Shown: one piece after another, positions 13,575 through 27,600 of the stretch
Position numbering within the stretch: position 1 is the stretch's first letter
How the letters are laid out: every line of letters starts with the position of its first letter
Assembly: GCF_964204865.1 (NCBI RefSeq)
Contig: NC_135250.1
Location: forward strand, 21,009,395-21,073,394
Source: Styela clava
Lineage: Eukaryota; Chordata; Ascidiacea; Stolidobranchia; Styelidae
Length of the DNA: 64,000 nt
Reading direction: 5' to 3'
Translations under genes and position numbers: made by a program
Notes under the pieces: model-generated
What the model was told of the DNA's origin: nothing
Seen by the model: the letters and a program-made list of their open reading frames with translations, nothing else
Database searches by the model: none

Positions 13575-15072
13575 TTTCAAACTTGTAAATCTCAGTCAAC
13601 GGTGTGTATTCATGTGCATAGGTCGCACGTGTGAATTATTTGGATTTTAGATAAAAGAATATTTGACATTCAAACTGTTGTCGAGAATATGAAACGACTC
13701 AATTAAGATTTGTGGTTCGGTACAACGAGTCCTATATATGAATACCCACAATTCATCGTCTCTGCTTGTTTCAAACCAGACTTCAAGACAGCGTTGACTC
13801 TATTTTTCTGAATATTCCAAACCTAACCGCACATTACTGACTAATTTCAGCCCTATGCCCATATTTTTAGATATTGTAATAAGATATTGAAAATTTTTAC
13901 AGTTCACACAACAATGAGCCTTTTCCAATTTGCGGATATTTCACAGAAATTCACTCGAATTTTTTTACTAACTGCATTCGTTTAGGATCCAGGGCAATCG
14001 TAAATTCATGCCAACCAAATATTGACAGTGTTCAACATTGCGGTCGTCAGCATTGGTCATATCTACCAACAGACGATGACTGCTTGTTCCCGCTTGTCAA
14101 ATAGCACTTGAATTGATATGATGACTTAATCCAGAGCTACGTTAATGTGTATAGGTTGTCATTTATATACAGCGCCCGCGCTTTGATTCGCAGTGTCTTT
14201 AAAAATCGATGTCATTCTTATATAAGTCGAACAGGCAATCGAACTTTGTTCTATATTGTGATATCACTAAAACCCGGGTTTTGTAAATGCGTTTTCAATA
14301 ATAATTTACTAATTTGATTTGCTCGTGTCATCGTCTACAAATGTGTAAACAGGACAATATGTACGATTTTATGGAATACCAAGCGCGCAACATTGTGCGT
14401 TTAACCAGAATACAATTTAGAAAAATAGAACCTCGAAGACTTTGTATTATAAATAAGCTGTCATACATTTATGTCGCTACGGAAGTAAGAAATATTACTC
14501 CAATAGACAATTTTATATAATACGTCGAATACCGTACAAGCTGGTATACAGATTTTGCAAATATTTACTGTATATTTCATTACTAAATACCAATTGTAAA
14601 GATTTAAAAATGATAATTCTAAAAAAATGGCGGATTTTACACAACTATATGAATAAAAAAGAGTGTTTCGAAATTGCCGTAAAAGCTGATTCTACGTGCT
14701 AATCCAAAAAAAATCAATTGTGGATTATTTCTGTGTAACATACAATATTAGGCTTTTTCTTTTAAAGCACTCAATCAGAATAACCTCATGCTTCCTGGGT
14801 CGGTGTCTAACTTTCTGGAGTATATAAAGATATATTTTGAAGTGTTTATTTTATTTATTAATAATACCTAAACTGTGATAGGTCATTTATGAACGTTGTC
14901 TTCTGGTCATCCCACGAGTCTGCGAAGTTATGGATGCTCTTCAGACTCATATCTTTTCATTTGAAATCGGACGTTGGAGATAAACTTTGTTGGTAATACT
15001 GAGATCATAATCTAAGAATTGACTATCTCATCCCAAGTTCTGAATAATATATTTTCACTATAGCTGGTACAT

Positions 15073-16363
15073 CTAAAGACGCTTGATCATGAATAAACAA
15101 CACTCGTGTGGTTCGGGCATTGTCTCGAATATTTTTTCACTTGTGATCGGATCGATGTAGTCTTTATAAAAAGTCTTTTCCATCGTTTGGTAACCCAGGC
15201 GGTTCGCGGCTCTTTGCATGTAGGCACTTGTGCAAGTTATTGACACACAACTAAGTCCGAGTTCTCTTGCTATTTCTTCAGATCTGTGAATCAAATTTGT
15301 TTTTATTAGTAACTATATAGTGCTACTGAGTATTAATATCAATCAACAGATCATTGTAGATGTGTCCATGGTTATCGCCAATTGTGTTATCATTTATAAC
15401 CTTGGCTATGATCAATGATTGGCTTTTTAAAAAAAAATTTTTTGTCAGCAAACAATATGCGATGAAATGTTTTATTTAGAATTTTAGATGATAAACTTTC
15501 CCTTAAAAAATTTTCAAACTTATTGGTGGCTCACCAGTTTTCGGAAGAGTCTTGCTAGACTTGGTGGGAAATGCCATCATAATCACTGGCAAGAACAACA
15601 AAAATATTTCAACTACTATATTTATTATTCACATAAATAGCGCGGACCACAGAAGATATTTTCTTCTATCAAAAGACACACTCACTCAGTTTACATTGAA
15701 AATTGATACTATTGAAAAAAATAATAAAGATTATAATATACTTCACACATAGCTGTGACGCGATTCCACGTTTCGTATAATCTTGCTCCACCGAAATTAT
15801 GAAAATTTCAAGAAAGTTTTTTTCTGTGAAATTCTGTGACATACTTTGTAGCAACCGCAAAAAATATTGTTATTTAATTTTGCTAGATATGATTCAACCA
15901 AGACTAACTGACTTAACAAATTAAATTCAGCATTGGCATTGAATTTATTAATTATTGTGACTATTATAGATTATTATTTGCAAAGAATACCAACCTGCAA
16001 TGACTGTCTTATTTTTTTTGATGTAGCTTTCCTTGGACTTGGACTTTGCTGGCTTACTTGGGATAACACGTTAATAGCAACCCCACACAGAATTGATTTG
16101 TCGAACACACCGATGCTAACAGTTTGTGATATTTCACTCTAAATCAAAAACATACTATAATCGCATGCAATTGTTCCTGTGATAATGTTATTTTAGCTAT
16201 TTACCTCTAGAACTGGCGTGAAGAGTGTTTTCCAGTCAGTTTTATCTGCATTCAGAAATGAAGCAACTGGTTCCCTAGACGTGAAATTTCTAAGTAAAAA
16301 CTCCATTGTATCTTCCATATCTCTATTTTGTAATATTCGATATTCTAACCCGGAGTCTTCCAT
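15073..16363 (-). pseudogene. GNAT N-acetyltransferase copy with broken exon 3 acceptor
   Basis: Exons correspond to 16363-16205, 16138-15995, 15854-15742 and 15283-15073, the same sizes and phases as the intact copy. All four stay open, and key segments (VEQDYTKRGIAS, SEEIARELG, ANRLGYQ) are kept. The acceptor before exon 3 reads TTTTTTGCGG where the intact copy has TTTTTTGCAG. The next AG downstream would shift the frame. As read, normal splicing should fail, so I call it a probable pseudogene. A single-base assembly error or a polymorphism would restore a 208-aa enzyme, so this call is less firm than the other two. Confidence 0.6.
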
Positions 16364-17426
16364 TTATACAATCAGTAACCAAACTTGTTGAATTGCTATT
16401 GTCGACGACAACGAAAAAAATCAAATCACATATAAAACAAAGTTATTTTGTACAATACCAGTATTGTTAGATGCAAGCAACCGTCTTGATATATATTTCC
16501 CAAAAGAACGCCGTTGACCTTTCTGTTCGAATCGACATGCTGACGTAAAGAAAGCTTGATAGTAAACAATTACCTAAAACGTATCAATATTTCCCATTGA
16601 AGGTAATCATTAACCTGAACTGATAAAATGCCGCTAAAATATGTATAACTTGGGAAGCTCAGTCAACGGTGTGTTTTTATGTGTGTAGGTCGCACGCGTG
16701 ATGTCGAGAATAAAAAAATACTTAATTAGGATGTGAGGTTCAGTATACTTATACAGAATCTCAGTCAACGGCGTGCATTTATGTGCATAGGTCGCACGTG
16801 TGATTTATTTGGATTTTAGATATGAAAATATTTGATAGTCAATCTGTTGACGAGAATATGAAAGGACTTTAATTATGATGTGTGGTTCAGTAGACAGAGT
16901 CATATATATGATTACTCATGATTCATCGTCTTTACTTGTTTCAGACCAGACTGCAAGAACGTGTTGACTCTATTTTTCTGAATATTCTAAACTAACCTTA
17001 CAGTTAGATGAATTTTATCCATATGCCCAAGTTTTTACATATTGCAATAAGATATTGAAGATTTTTACAGTTCACACAACAATAAACCTTTTCCATGTTG
17101 AGGATATTTCACAGAAATTCACTCGAACTTCCTTCACTAACTGCATTCGTTTGGAATTGTCTCGATTAGACATGAGGTTTACCGCTATCTTCTGTGAGGA
17201 TTTTCCATTCGTGGATTACGTAGCAAAGGTTGTAACGTTGTATGTTACGTTCATTTTCACTAAACCTAATCTTAATAGAGCTGTTTATATCTGACAAAAC
17301 TATCCAAAAAGTGTTTAATACAGTCGTAAATTCATGCCACTATAGCTGGTACATCGTTACTCCCGAAGTATGTAAACCAAGATGGCGGACACACCGGTGT
17401 GTCATGTGTACCAGGAATACTTACGT

Positions 17427-17815
17427 CAGGAATCGGCAAACTTTTGTCGCTCGCGGGCCAAAATTAAGGGTTGCAAGTCATTGGCGGGCGTACATATTTT
17501 TAGAAAGTTGAAAACCGAACGTATGATACTTTGTATAACAAAAATCAAGCAGTGATACATCTCTCGAATAAAATATAGATTTATTTCCTCATTGCCTTGC
17601 ATCTCAAAAAATTCCATTTGATATTTTCGGCGCCATTTAACCCTTTGCCCTTAGTATCAACTTTTCTGCGTTTTGTTGCCATTTGTTTAACTATAAAAGA
17701 ACAATTGTGGATTATATACTCGTTAGGTTACAATATATTCTGTTACGTAAAGAATATTATCATCAAAACAGCTGTTTTTTTTTACAATAATTCAGTGAAA
17801 CGTCGCCGACCCCTG
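17427..17815 (-). mobile_element. Nonautonomous hAT element
   Basis: The 8-bp duplication ACTTACGT occurs at 17419-17426 and 17816-17823. The ends are CAGGAATCGGCAAACTTTTG and CGTCGCCGACCCCTG. The minus strand carries the residues IREMYHCLIF, also present in the larger element at 53698-55234, so this is an internally deleted relative of it. It sits just inside another repeat whose start (ACTCCCGAAGTATGT, about 17358) resembles the 47991 outer element. Confidence 0.85.
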
Positions 17816-18194
17816 ACTTACGTAATCCAACCATATTATTCACAAGTTTACAACTAGTAAGGTGTGTAAATGGCGAGAACATATAAGGTCGCCATAACAG
17901 TTTTGCACCCGATTATTGTATCGTAAAACGTTATATTTCGGTATCCAACGTAAATAATAACATGTAATCAGGTTTTCACTACTACATATTTGAATACAAG
18001 CGATCAATTCGGAGAGATCCAATATACAAAAAAATATATTTGTTCACTTTTTTTGCTAGCTAATATTTTAAATATTTAAAGCTTTGTAGAATATTCTAAA
18101 TGCGTCTTATAATTTACTTCAGTAACTAGTATTTCTATCATTTTCAGAATCGCGCGAAACACCTTTTTAAACCAATAGATTAATCAACATATCA

Positions 18195-18661
18195 GCACAC
18201 TTTAAACCCCGAGGCACAAGATCAAACTCTTAAACAGGTATATCGAGTTTCTGAATAAACAATTGAACTCACCCTATAATTAAAACACAATAGACTGTGC
18301 GATAAGCGTCAGAATGATGCCCGATTTAGGATGCAAATACACCATGATCTGGAAGGTAAGTAGGGCTTGGATGATCACGTAGATAGTGTGCACAACCTGT
18401 GGCCCGCGAAAGTTTTAAAATTGACATGCAAGAAGAGATTAAGTCTGGAGTTACACAAAACTAAGTTTCGTACGACTAGGCAGCAGCCTGAATTCAATGG
18501 TAGAATGATGAATGTCACTTGCAAGAGTATGTATAGTCGACAGAAATCAATACTTCGTTTCTCTATTTGTGAGACTCAAAGATAGTAAATAAATGTGTAA
18601 AATTGTTATGATTTTGTTGTTTCTAAAAGTTTAATATAGCTATAATTAGGTCTACTACAAA
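18195..18661 (+). promoter_or_regulatory. Shared 5' flank of GMC gene A
   Basis: The phrase AAACCCCGAGGCA lies about 0.45 kb before the start codon here. It recurs at about 30618 before gene B and about 43287 before gene C. The last 100 bp before the ATG also align closely with gene B. This conservation may be regulatory or may simply be duplicated sequence; no TATA box or initiator is certain. Confidence 0.35.
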
Positions 18662-21600
18662 ATGATGAGGTCTACACTTATCGCGCTGGGTATGACTCTA
18701 CTAGCACGAATGTTATACGACCCGATGATAACAAACGATGTGTCGGAGGAATACGACTTCATTGTTGGTAAGTTAATCACTAATTAAATCTGTTCATTTA
18801 TTGGACACGGTAGTGGACATAATGATCGTTTCAATATTATGTTGTTGTTCTTTGACACTTTTTAGACACCTAGTGGAAAATCTAAAAAGTCGCTTTTTCT
18901 TTTGATTACTGGACCAATTGCTTTGAAATATTTAGTAGTTGAAGATGAATTTTTTCTCCAGAAGGCTATTACTTTTATTTATTTCAAATATTTCTGTTGG
19001 CTCTGTGAGATTTGTTTTTGTTTACTATGACGTCAGCGAACGTTCTGCGGACGCTTCTGTTCTTCTAATCACGTGCCATCGAACGTCGGTGGTTCGTAGT
19101 GGAATCCTTGCTTTGCTAAGATTTGAGGAATGGTGAATGGCGAATAGTGCCGTACTCGGTGTTATATTTCAGTAGTGACTCGGATCGTTGGTGTTACTAC
19201 AGTTGTGAGTCGGACCATCTTGCAATTTCAATTCACGCTGTCACAAGATAGAAACTTCTAAAGATAGAGCAGTTCCGGTACCGTAACACAGAGTGGTGAC
19301 ACTGAACTAACTCTTAGCTGTCTGGTGAAAGTGGGGCTTGTTTTTTAAATTTTGTTCCAATAATGGAGAAGGGAATGAAACGGATTACTTAGTAGTTAGT
19401 ATTTCAATTCATGTTGCAATTGAATGTAGAATAGTAGATCATTGTCACGGGACATGTGAAATGGGAGGCAGACAACTCGACTATAAACGAACAACTCACC
19501 AGAGACAACTCGATTACAGATAGACCTGGTGAGTTGTCCGTGTAGTACAATTGTCCATCAGCCCTGAACGGCTATGACAGTCACTGTACCAAAATTTGTA
19601 ACCCGATTCTGGTGGTGTTGAGTTGACGCATGTTATTCAGTAATGTTTTTATGTAAAATGTTTGACTGTGGTTCGGTACCTAATCCGGTAATACGGTACA
19701 TAGTTGACTCATATCACGAGATATTTCATTTGTTGTTTCAATATAATCAAGAAGAATGGATCATTGTCACATGACCCAAAATATCTATGACAGCCCCTGT
19801 ACCGTCACGATACCCCGGTCCCCGATACAGTTACTGGTGAGTCACGGCGTATGATTTTTTGGGAAATTGTTCTGCGTGTCCATATATTTGAGCATTGCTC
19901 TCTTGTTTCATTAGAAGTGCAAAAGCAATGTGAGGTAGGACCTAAAATTAGTGTTTTCCATTTTTTTTCATGTTTTGGAATGAATAAAAGGTATATATAA
20001 TCAGATACGCAAAATTGTAATTTCATTAGTTGATAACTTTCACGCGGTTAAAAGACAAATTTGTCATTAATAATGGTTACGTGCCACATGATTCTCAATG
20101 TTATATATGATATTTTGCCGTACGAATATATCTTATTGTATCTTCAATTTCATTTGGTAACAATACACAGATGATCTATTCAATTAGATATGTAGTAAAG
20201 TAGGCTATTTGCGTACATTTGCATGCCATTGCTTCACTTGTACGAGCCTGGTGTACTATCCAATGAAGATCCTCTGCAAATTCTGCATTCTGCGATTTTT
20301 ATTTGCCTTTTTTTTATTATCTATGATGAGCATGAATTCGAATCGTGTAAACCAGCATTTTAGAACCAAGCCATGTTACCCACTTATGAAGCATACACTG
20401 AGCATCACAATAGAAATACTAATAATAGATTAAAACATTTTAAATTTTGAGACATTTGGAAAGTTTAGGATAATTTTTGCCGGATCGTGTTCGCTTGTAA
20501 AAATTATCTTACAAATGTAGAGTGGATATATGTATATAAATATATACAACGGATAAAATATTTATCTATTGTATTTTTCATTTCGCAGTTGGCGGAGGTG
20601 CATCAGGAGCTGTTGTTGCAAGAGAACTTTCAGACAAAACTGGAATGACGTATGCATTGCACACTAATTTATTATTGCTGAATACTCCGCCTTGTCTTTA
20701 ATTAAGCAAACCAAGTTTAGCGAACAAGCAGCATAATATGTCAATGTTAGCCAAAACTATAATTAACTACAAGTAATATCTAATGAAAGTGTTTTCATTA
20801 TCATATAGTTTTTGATAGAACAAAAAGAGCAATGCACAAATGCGCCACCACTAACTGCCGCTACGAAGACTACTGTAACGTAAGCAAACGGCATTCGTAT
20901 TATCGCAAGTTGGACATCCACATGAAGGCGCAGCTTCCCGCTTACAGCAAAATGATGTAATACAAAGCCCCCGAATATAAAAAAAAAAACAGGCACTTTT
21001 CGTTTATTGCACTGACCACATGTCAGCACCGATAGAATCCCAACCTTACCTATGTTCAAATGCCCCACAACCCCACATGTATATATACATATTGTTATCC
21101 GCCTTAGATCATCTCCTCGCCAGGATAACACAAAAAAATGCCGAGAAATAGGCATCTGTGTCTCTTTCATCTTTATTGAATCAATTCTACTTTTGATTTC
21201 GGAGAATTGATGAGCTGTTTCAACTTACTTTCCTTTGATCACTTGTTTTAAATATATTCAGGGTGTTACTGCTGGAAGCGGGTGACTCAGATTGGGGCAA
21301 TCCTTTAGTTCCCAGTCCAACGATGTTTGACATGTTGCAAGAATCTCCTGCCAACTGGAATTACGATATAGCAAAACAAAAATATTCTTTACTTGAAATG
21401 GGAAAGGTAACCATATCACATTTTAGTGTAAAATTGGATGAAAATCAATTGAAAACACAGATAACATAAAGTGAAAACGATAATAATGCCTGAGCAACGG
21501 TTATATCTTGAATCATATACTTTTGTTAGAATGCGAAATATCCCGGGGGAAAAATTCTTGGTGGATCAACATCAATTAACGCAATGAATTACTTAAGAGG

Positions 21601-24600
21601 AAGTCGTCATGATTATGATTCTTGGGAAGATCATGGAGCAAAGGGATGGAGTTGGAAAGATGTTGAGCCAATTTTCAAAAAAAACGAAAACGCCGTCGAC
21701 GAAAACATCTCAGAGAAGGCAGGAAGAGGAGGTTTGCTAAATATCAGCATTTCATACCAACATCCATTTTCTGTAAAGTTGAAGACGGCGGCAAAAGAAA
21801 TCGGTAAGAACAAATCAAAGCATGAAACTGCTGAGTTTCTTTATCTATTTCAGTTTTATGGTTAAATCTAGTATCTGTTTCTCTAGACATCATATTATGT
21901 TTTTGCTAGTTTTTGATGTTATAGAAAATAATGGGAAATTATCCAACTTATTTCATATTTTATATACAAAGGTGTGGAGGAAGTTGATTATTTTGATGAA
22001 ATCGAAGGAATATCTCCACTTGTTTGCACCAAACACAAGGGAATAAGACAATCGTCCTCAGACGCGTTCTTGCGAACGGGTTATAAAGAACGGTAAAGCA
22101 TTACGTCAGTATTAATGTTAAAAGTTTACTTCACCCAATGGTATTTAGCTACTTTTAAAAGTAACGCAACATCTGAATGAAAATTTGACTAAAAAATCCG
22201 ATCCTGTGTAGCCTACATCGTTTGCAAATACTGAATACCGAATATGGTTTTTGATTATATTCTACAGAGAAGAATATTTGCACATTGTAACAAATGCACT
22301 TGTAAGCAAGGTTCACTTTGTTACTGGCGCAAAAACTAAACAGAAAGCTACTGGTGTAAGTTACATCAAAGATGGTAAAATAAACACCGTTGAAGCCAGG
22401 AGAGAAATCATTTTATCAGCTGGTACAATAAGAACTCCACAACTACTGATGTTGTCAGGAATTGGACCGAAAAATCATCTTGAAGAGATGAAGGTAGATT
22501 TTTTTTGGTACTCACTGAAACAGAGTTGAATTTATTATAATTAATATGTGATTGTTTGCTGAACAAATTAGTAGAAAAACTATTCACACTACTGAACAGA
22601 TACATAAAACAGTGGCCCAATAGGCTCCAGTTAGGAATTTATCAGGACAAGAGTGAACTGCTAAACGTTTTAAAATGTCCTGGAAAAAATGACAATCAGT
22701 TGCTCATACCCAATTTCCGCAATTTCTAGACAGACCAGGAACGCCAATACAGAACACTGAACTTCTAACTTGGGCCCTTCGAAGTTTATAAGTATATTAT
22801 TAAAAGGGTACTCCTGAAGTATGCGCACCAAAATGTCGCACAACCTGAACACTAACACTAAGTAACTATGAAGATAAGAATAATTTATCCACAATTTTTG
22901 ACTGATCCCATGATGGATTAATCGTTCTCATGACATTTATCAACAATTGAATCTGATATGCCAATTCTGTATTTGACTTGTATTCAATTTGAAATGTTTA
23001 CTCATAATTATATTATTCAATACAATTACACCTAAACACATAACGTGTACATATATAACTTGTCAAAAATTCCGAATGACTGACTAAAATACTTTTGTCT
23101 TCCAGATAGAAGTTGTAGAGGATTTGCCAGGCGTGGGAGCAAATTTACAGGACCGTTTGGAGATACTTGTTTTTCACGCAATTGACGATCACCAGTATGC
23201 GACACAATCAGTAAGTACAATGGGTAAGAAAAGTAAGAAGAGATTTCATGAATTTCCACTTCGAAATTCACCGACTAATCAAATATTCAATTCGAAAAAA
23301 CTCTTTTGAAGACTTTTTTGAAAGGTCTGCTTTTGAACAAGTTTCTCGATCCTCCTGCATTTTTTTATTGAAATACCCACAATGAAACTGAAAACTGGAC
23401 GATCACAGTTTGGGAGTTTAGCAATGTCTAACTAAATTAACAAAAATTTTGGTTAGAACAAGTAAAAATCTTTTCTAGACAATTCTCAACCTTATCTTTC
23501 TCTATATGGTCTTGCAAAAACGTGGCCTTTAGTACCATTAGTTAAGTTCCAACAATGCTAAACTCGGGAATATATTATACAAGTTTTATGACTTTATGTT
23601 TTATATCTTTTTTTAGGATATTTAGCCTAGAGTTAACAAGTGGAACAATACGATTTAGGTAGCAGTGTCATAGACATTTGGTATTGTGATTTTATTTTGC
23701 CCATTAGTTTATCATTCTTCTCGACCAGTCCCGTATTATAAAAAGAAACACTGGTACCATATCTTACAGCATTTTTAAATTTTAAATGAATTTTAACAAA
23801 TCTCCATTTGGGTGGATATGAAAAAGTAAACAAACATGCAAATCGAAAATTAATTGAGACCGATATTTAGACAATGGAATCTATCATGGAATACATCATT
23901 AACGGCACTGGATATAACTCAGCAGTTCGGGGTAGTGGTGTTGTTCTTCATCATAAGACAAAGTATTTTGGAACTAATGTGAGCCTAAGCACCAAGTAAG
24001 CGAATATAAACAATTATTTCAAAATTAATCAGAAAAAAACTGCAAGAGTATTTTTTTTCGTAAATGTATTGAAATTTCCGCGCAATCCAAGAATTATATG
24101 CATACTATTTGTGATTTTGAAAATTGAGCTTATACAGCTAGTTGTGGTTATTTTTACCAACTGCGGTCCGACTAGTTCGGTTCGATAAAAATATCAAAAA
24201 TACCCTAATATCGCAATATATCAATATATTTATCTGCTTTACGCCAAAATAACACAATATGTGCGGATTGTAACACAATGGTAAATTATGATGAATATGA
24301 TGTTATTTATATACTGTATACAGTCCGGTAAATAGTAGTTTATAGACTATTGTTATTGTGTAATTTTGTTGCCTGTTCTACATCATGTAAATAACATATC
24401 ATCACACGGAAACATTTACATATAAAGAGAGTTGTTTCAAGACAATATATATATATATTATAATTTCATTTTTAATTTTAGAAAACGACCATTTCCAAGT
24501 ATACAAGAAATTTTTACCCCAAAGGATGCACCATTGCCTTTCAAAACAAGAGAAAACGTAAGAAAAAAAATCGCAATACACAGTCATTGAGATATTTGCC

Positions 24601-27600
24601 GAGTAATGAAACAAATTTATATTTTAGTATAGGTTCAATACTGCACTGTTATTGGGAGTTCAGCATCCTAAATCAAAGGGTGAAATTCGATTGAAGTCGA
24701 AGAATCCGTTTGACCAACCTATTATTGATCCAAATTATCTATCGGAAGAAGATGATATAAAGATGTATATTGAAGGTAACTCCCGCATGAAAAATTGCTT
24801 TTATTATCAACTAACATTGTACAGTCAAACCTTTCTACATGATTTCTATTTTAAGTACAATCATGATAACGCGACCTGTCTAGACTAGACCCCCATGATA
24901 AAACCGCCTACACCACTCAAACAACCATGATTACTAGACCTAGGTGATAAAATTGCCCACGCCAATCATACAGCGGTTTATGAGATTATCCTGGTTGTGG
25001 ACGCCTTAACTTGTATGATATATAACAACCTATCTCAACTAACTAAATATGGACATCTTTTCAGCGGTTACAAAACTGAATTTTACCGGCATAAATCTCC
25101 TCCTGGCTAACGTTTCGTGTTATGATTTGTAACAACTTTGTTACCAGTTTTAGGCCACTATTGCAATAGGTTTATCAAAATTTATCATGCCCATTGTTGA
25201 AAAAATGCAATAAAAATATCCAGAATTTATATTTCGCTAATAGAATTCACAAACGGTTTTTATAAATATTAATGGAGGTTGCGCGAAACCAACTCCCAAT
25301 CCTTCATTGATGCCTTTGCGCTAGTGGATCCGTATGCGTATATGCAAGAATACTGTAGCAAGATTAAAGATACCATAATATGCAATTCAAGAGTCCTGCT
25401 GCACACTATTACAATGTCTTTCTAAATATGAATAATTGTTTATTCATTGTTTGGTCACAATCAATTTAAAACAAACTTTTTTCGCCGTATTTACCACATG
25501 ATTGTTCTTTTCTTGATATTGTTGTAAACTGCTTATCTGAGGAAATTTTGGTCAGACGAAACGTTACAGAAATACATTTGTGTTAGTGTGCAGCAGAACT
25601 GTTAAATTGCATACGGTAGTTTTTTTTATAAATGCAGAAATTTTTGTCAAGTATAAAAAATTGACTATTCTATCCAATTAAAGAGTCCAGCTGCACACCA
25701 ACACAAATGTATTTCTGTAACGTTTCGTCCGACCAGAGTCAGACTTCCTCAGACAAGCAGTTTACAACAGTTTACATTGCTGTTTCCGAACTGTGGTCGA
25801 CTTTCGTCGGTGCGGTTTTTAAATATTCATAGGTAGAAAACCAAGTCCACTTCATGTAAAGAGCAAGAAAAAAAAAATATAGAATCAAATTCATCAAAAA
25901 AAAATGTTTCCGTGATAACCCACCTTTAGGAAAGCTAAACAGAAATCAGAAACATTTAAAACAGTTTCGCAGATTCAGTATTGGACGCATGCATGCGTAT
26001 ATGAGCTTCATAATTCATATTAGCTTAGTTCAGTCTATTTTCAGGATTCAGAAAGCTGGAAGAATTCGAAATGTCACAAACTATGAACGAAATTGGGTTT
26101 AGGCTGATAACACCCGAAATATGCAACGGATCGCTCTACACTAAGCCTCCCAGGTGACGTTCCGATACTATAATATCCTACTTTCTTTGAAGTACATTTT
26201 ACATTGTTATGAAGCATCCACTCATACAACATAGTTTAAAAGTATAACGGACTGAATTTTATAAACCATGAGAAGTAAGTAAGAAACAAATAGGCCTACT
26301 CATTGTGATAATATTTAAATGAAGCTGAATGCTGCTGTCTACAGAAAACTGCCAGATTGTCCGTGCAAGTATATATATAATCGATTGTAAATTTGTTTTA
26401 TTTCTCGTGAAAATGACCACTGAGATCGAATATATCCATAACAGAAATTCACATCATGTTATATAGGCTGCAAACAGCTGGCAAATGTATAGATAGCCTA
26501 TATTACATTACTATTTTGGTAGCAATTTTACTTCAAAGGCCAGATGAATTTTACCGATGTTACGAGAAAAGTTATGGTGTTGGATATCACGCATGCTGTA
26601 CTGCTAAAATAGGAAAAGAAAATGATGAAATGGCAGTCGTTGACGAACGACTTAGGTATGTGAATAAATCAATCGTTCATATGCTGTAAAATCATGGCAA
26701 GATTTTTGTGGCATAAAATATATCTGTGATAAATACATTTTACATTGAACCAGTTAAATTCTCAGGCTTGCCCATGGGACATATTTTTCTGTCCCATCCC
26801 ATGGCAATTCAAGCCCATCCCATCCCATGGGATTCCCATTGGAAATAATTTTCAATAAAACCTTTTAAATTTAGGTTTAGCGTCTACTGATTAGGACTAC
26901 ATGTACAAAGGGACATATAAAACTTATTGACTTTGTTAACTTAATTTAGAACAATTATATAACTAACAAGAGAACTATGCTCAAACATATGGACACGAAG
27001 TTCATAACGAAATGTTCTGCCATCAATTTCCCCAAAATCCTACGGCATCCTTAACAAACTTGAACAGCAACGGTAACCTACCAGTACCTGTATCAGGGTA
27101 CCGGTAACGGTGCGCGGACTTTCCTATCTTTTCCAGGTTGTGTGACGATGATCTATGCTACATGATTCAACTTTAAAATCGTGTTCCCATGAGTAGAAAA
27201 TAATAAAGCAAAATTTTAGATGAAATATCAGATCTCAAATCATTCATAGAAAATTTGGGAATAAACAAAAGTAATAGTTTAGGAGAAAAACGATTTTTTT
27301 TATAACGATATGAAGAAAAATTCGTGTCCCACGAAAATACAAATGTGTGTTGTCCCGTTCCATCTAATGTGGCGTTTCTCATCGAAATTCCATTCATATG
27401 GACAAGCCTGTGAATTCTGCATAAAATGTATATACTTACTCTGTGGAGTCGCTCCCGCATTGATGACCTCTTACCTCTTGTTCTACAGGGTTCGATATGT
27501 CGAGAGCCTAAGAGTTGCCGATGCATCCGTCATGCCTCATGAGACTTCATCTAACACCCAAGCTCCTTGTTATATGATTGGACGGAAAGCGTCAGAAATG

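Larger units (their letters stand above)
3810..17340 (-). repeat. Tandem array of GNAT gene units (segmental duplications)
   Basis: Five related units follow one another. The shared flank, read on the plus strand, begins near AAGCAACCGTC (about 3815, 6209, 8751, 13055, 16476). It continues through a block containing GTTGTCGAGAATATGAAA (about 4401, 6479, 9539, 13677; diverged near 16850) and a block around CAAATATTGACAGTGTTC (about 4836, 7015, 10073, 14014). GNAT coding exons precede the flank in the units at 5.5, 7.3, 11.6 and 15.1 kb. The first unit has flank but no exons. Units differ by indels and mobile-element insertions, so the array is not a recent perfect duplication. Confidence 0.85.

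Noticed and set aside
17055-17294. Open frames in GNAT unit flanks (also near 14314 and 4936)
   Set aside because: They lie in duplicated non-coding flank, and the frame is not conserved between units.
20763-21170. 135-codon minus-strand open frame in intron 2 of GMC A
   Set aside because: No family features; low-complexity cysteine- and valine-rich translation, absent from the equivalent intron of GMC B.
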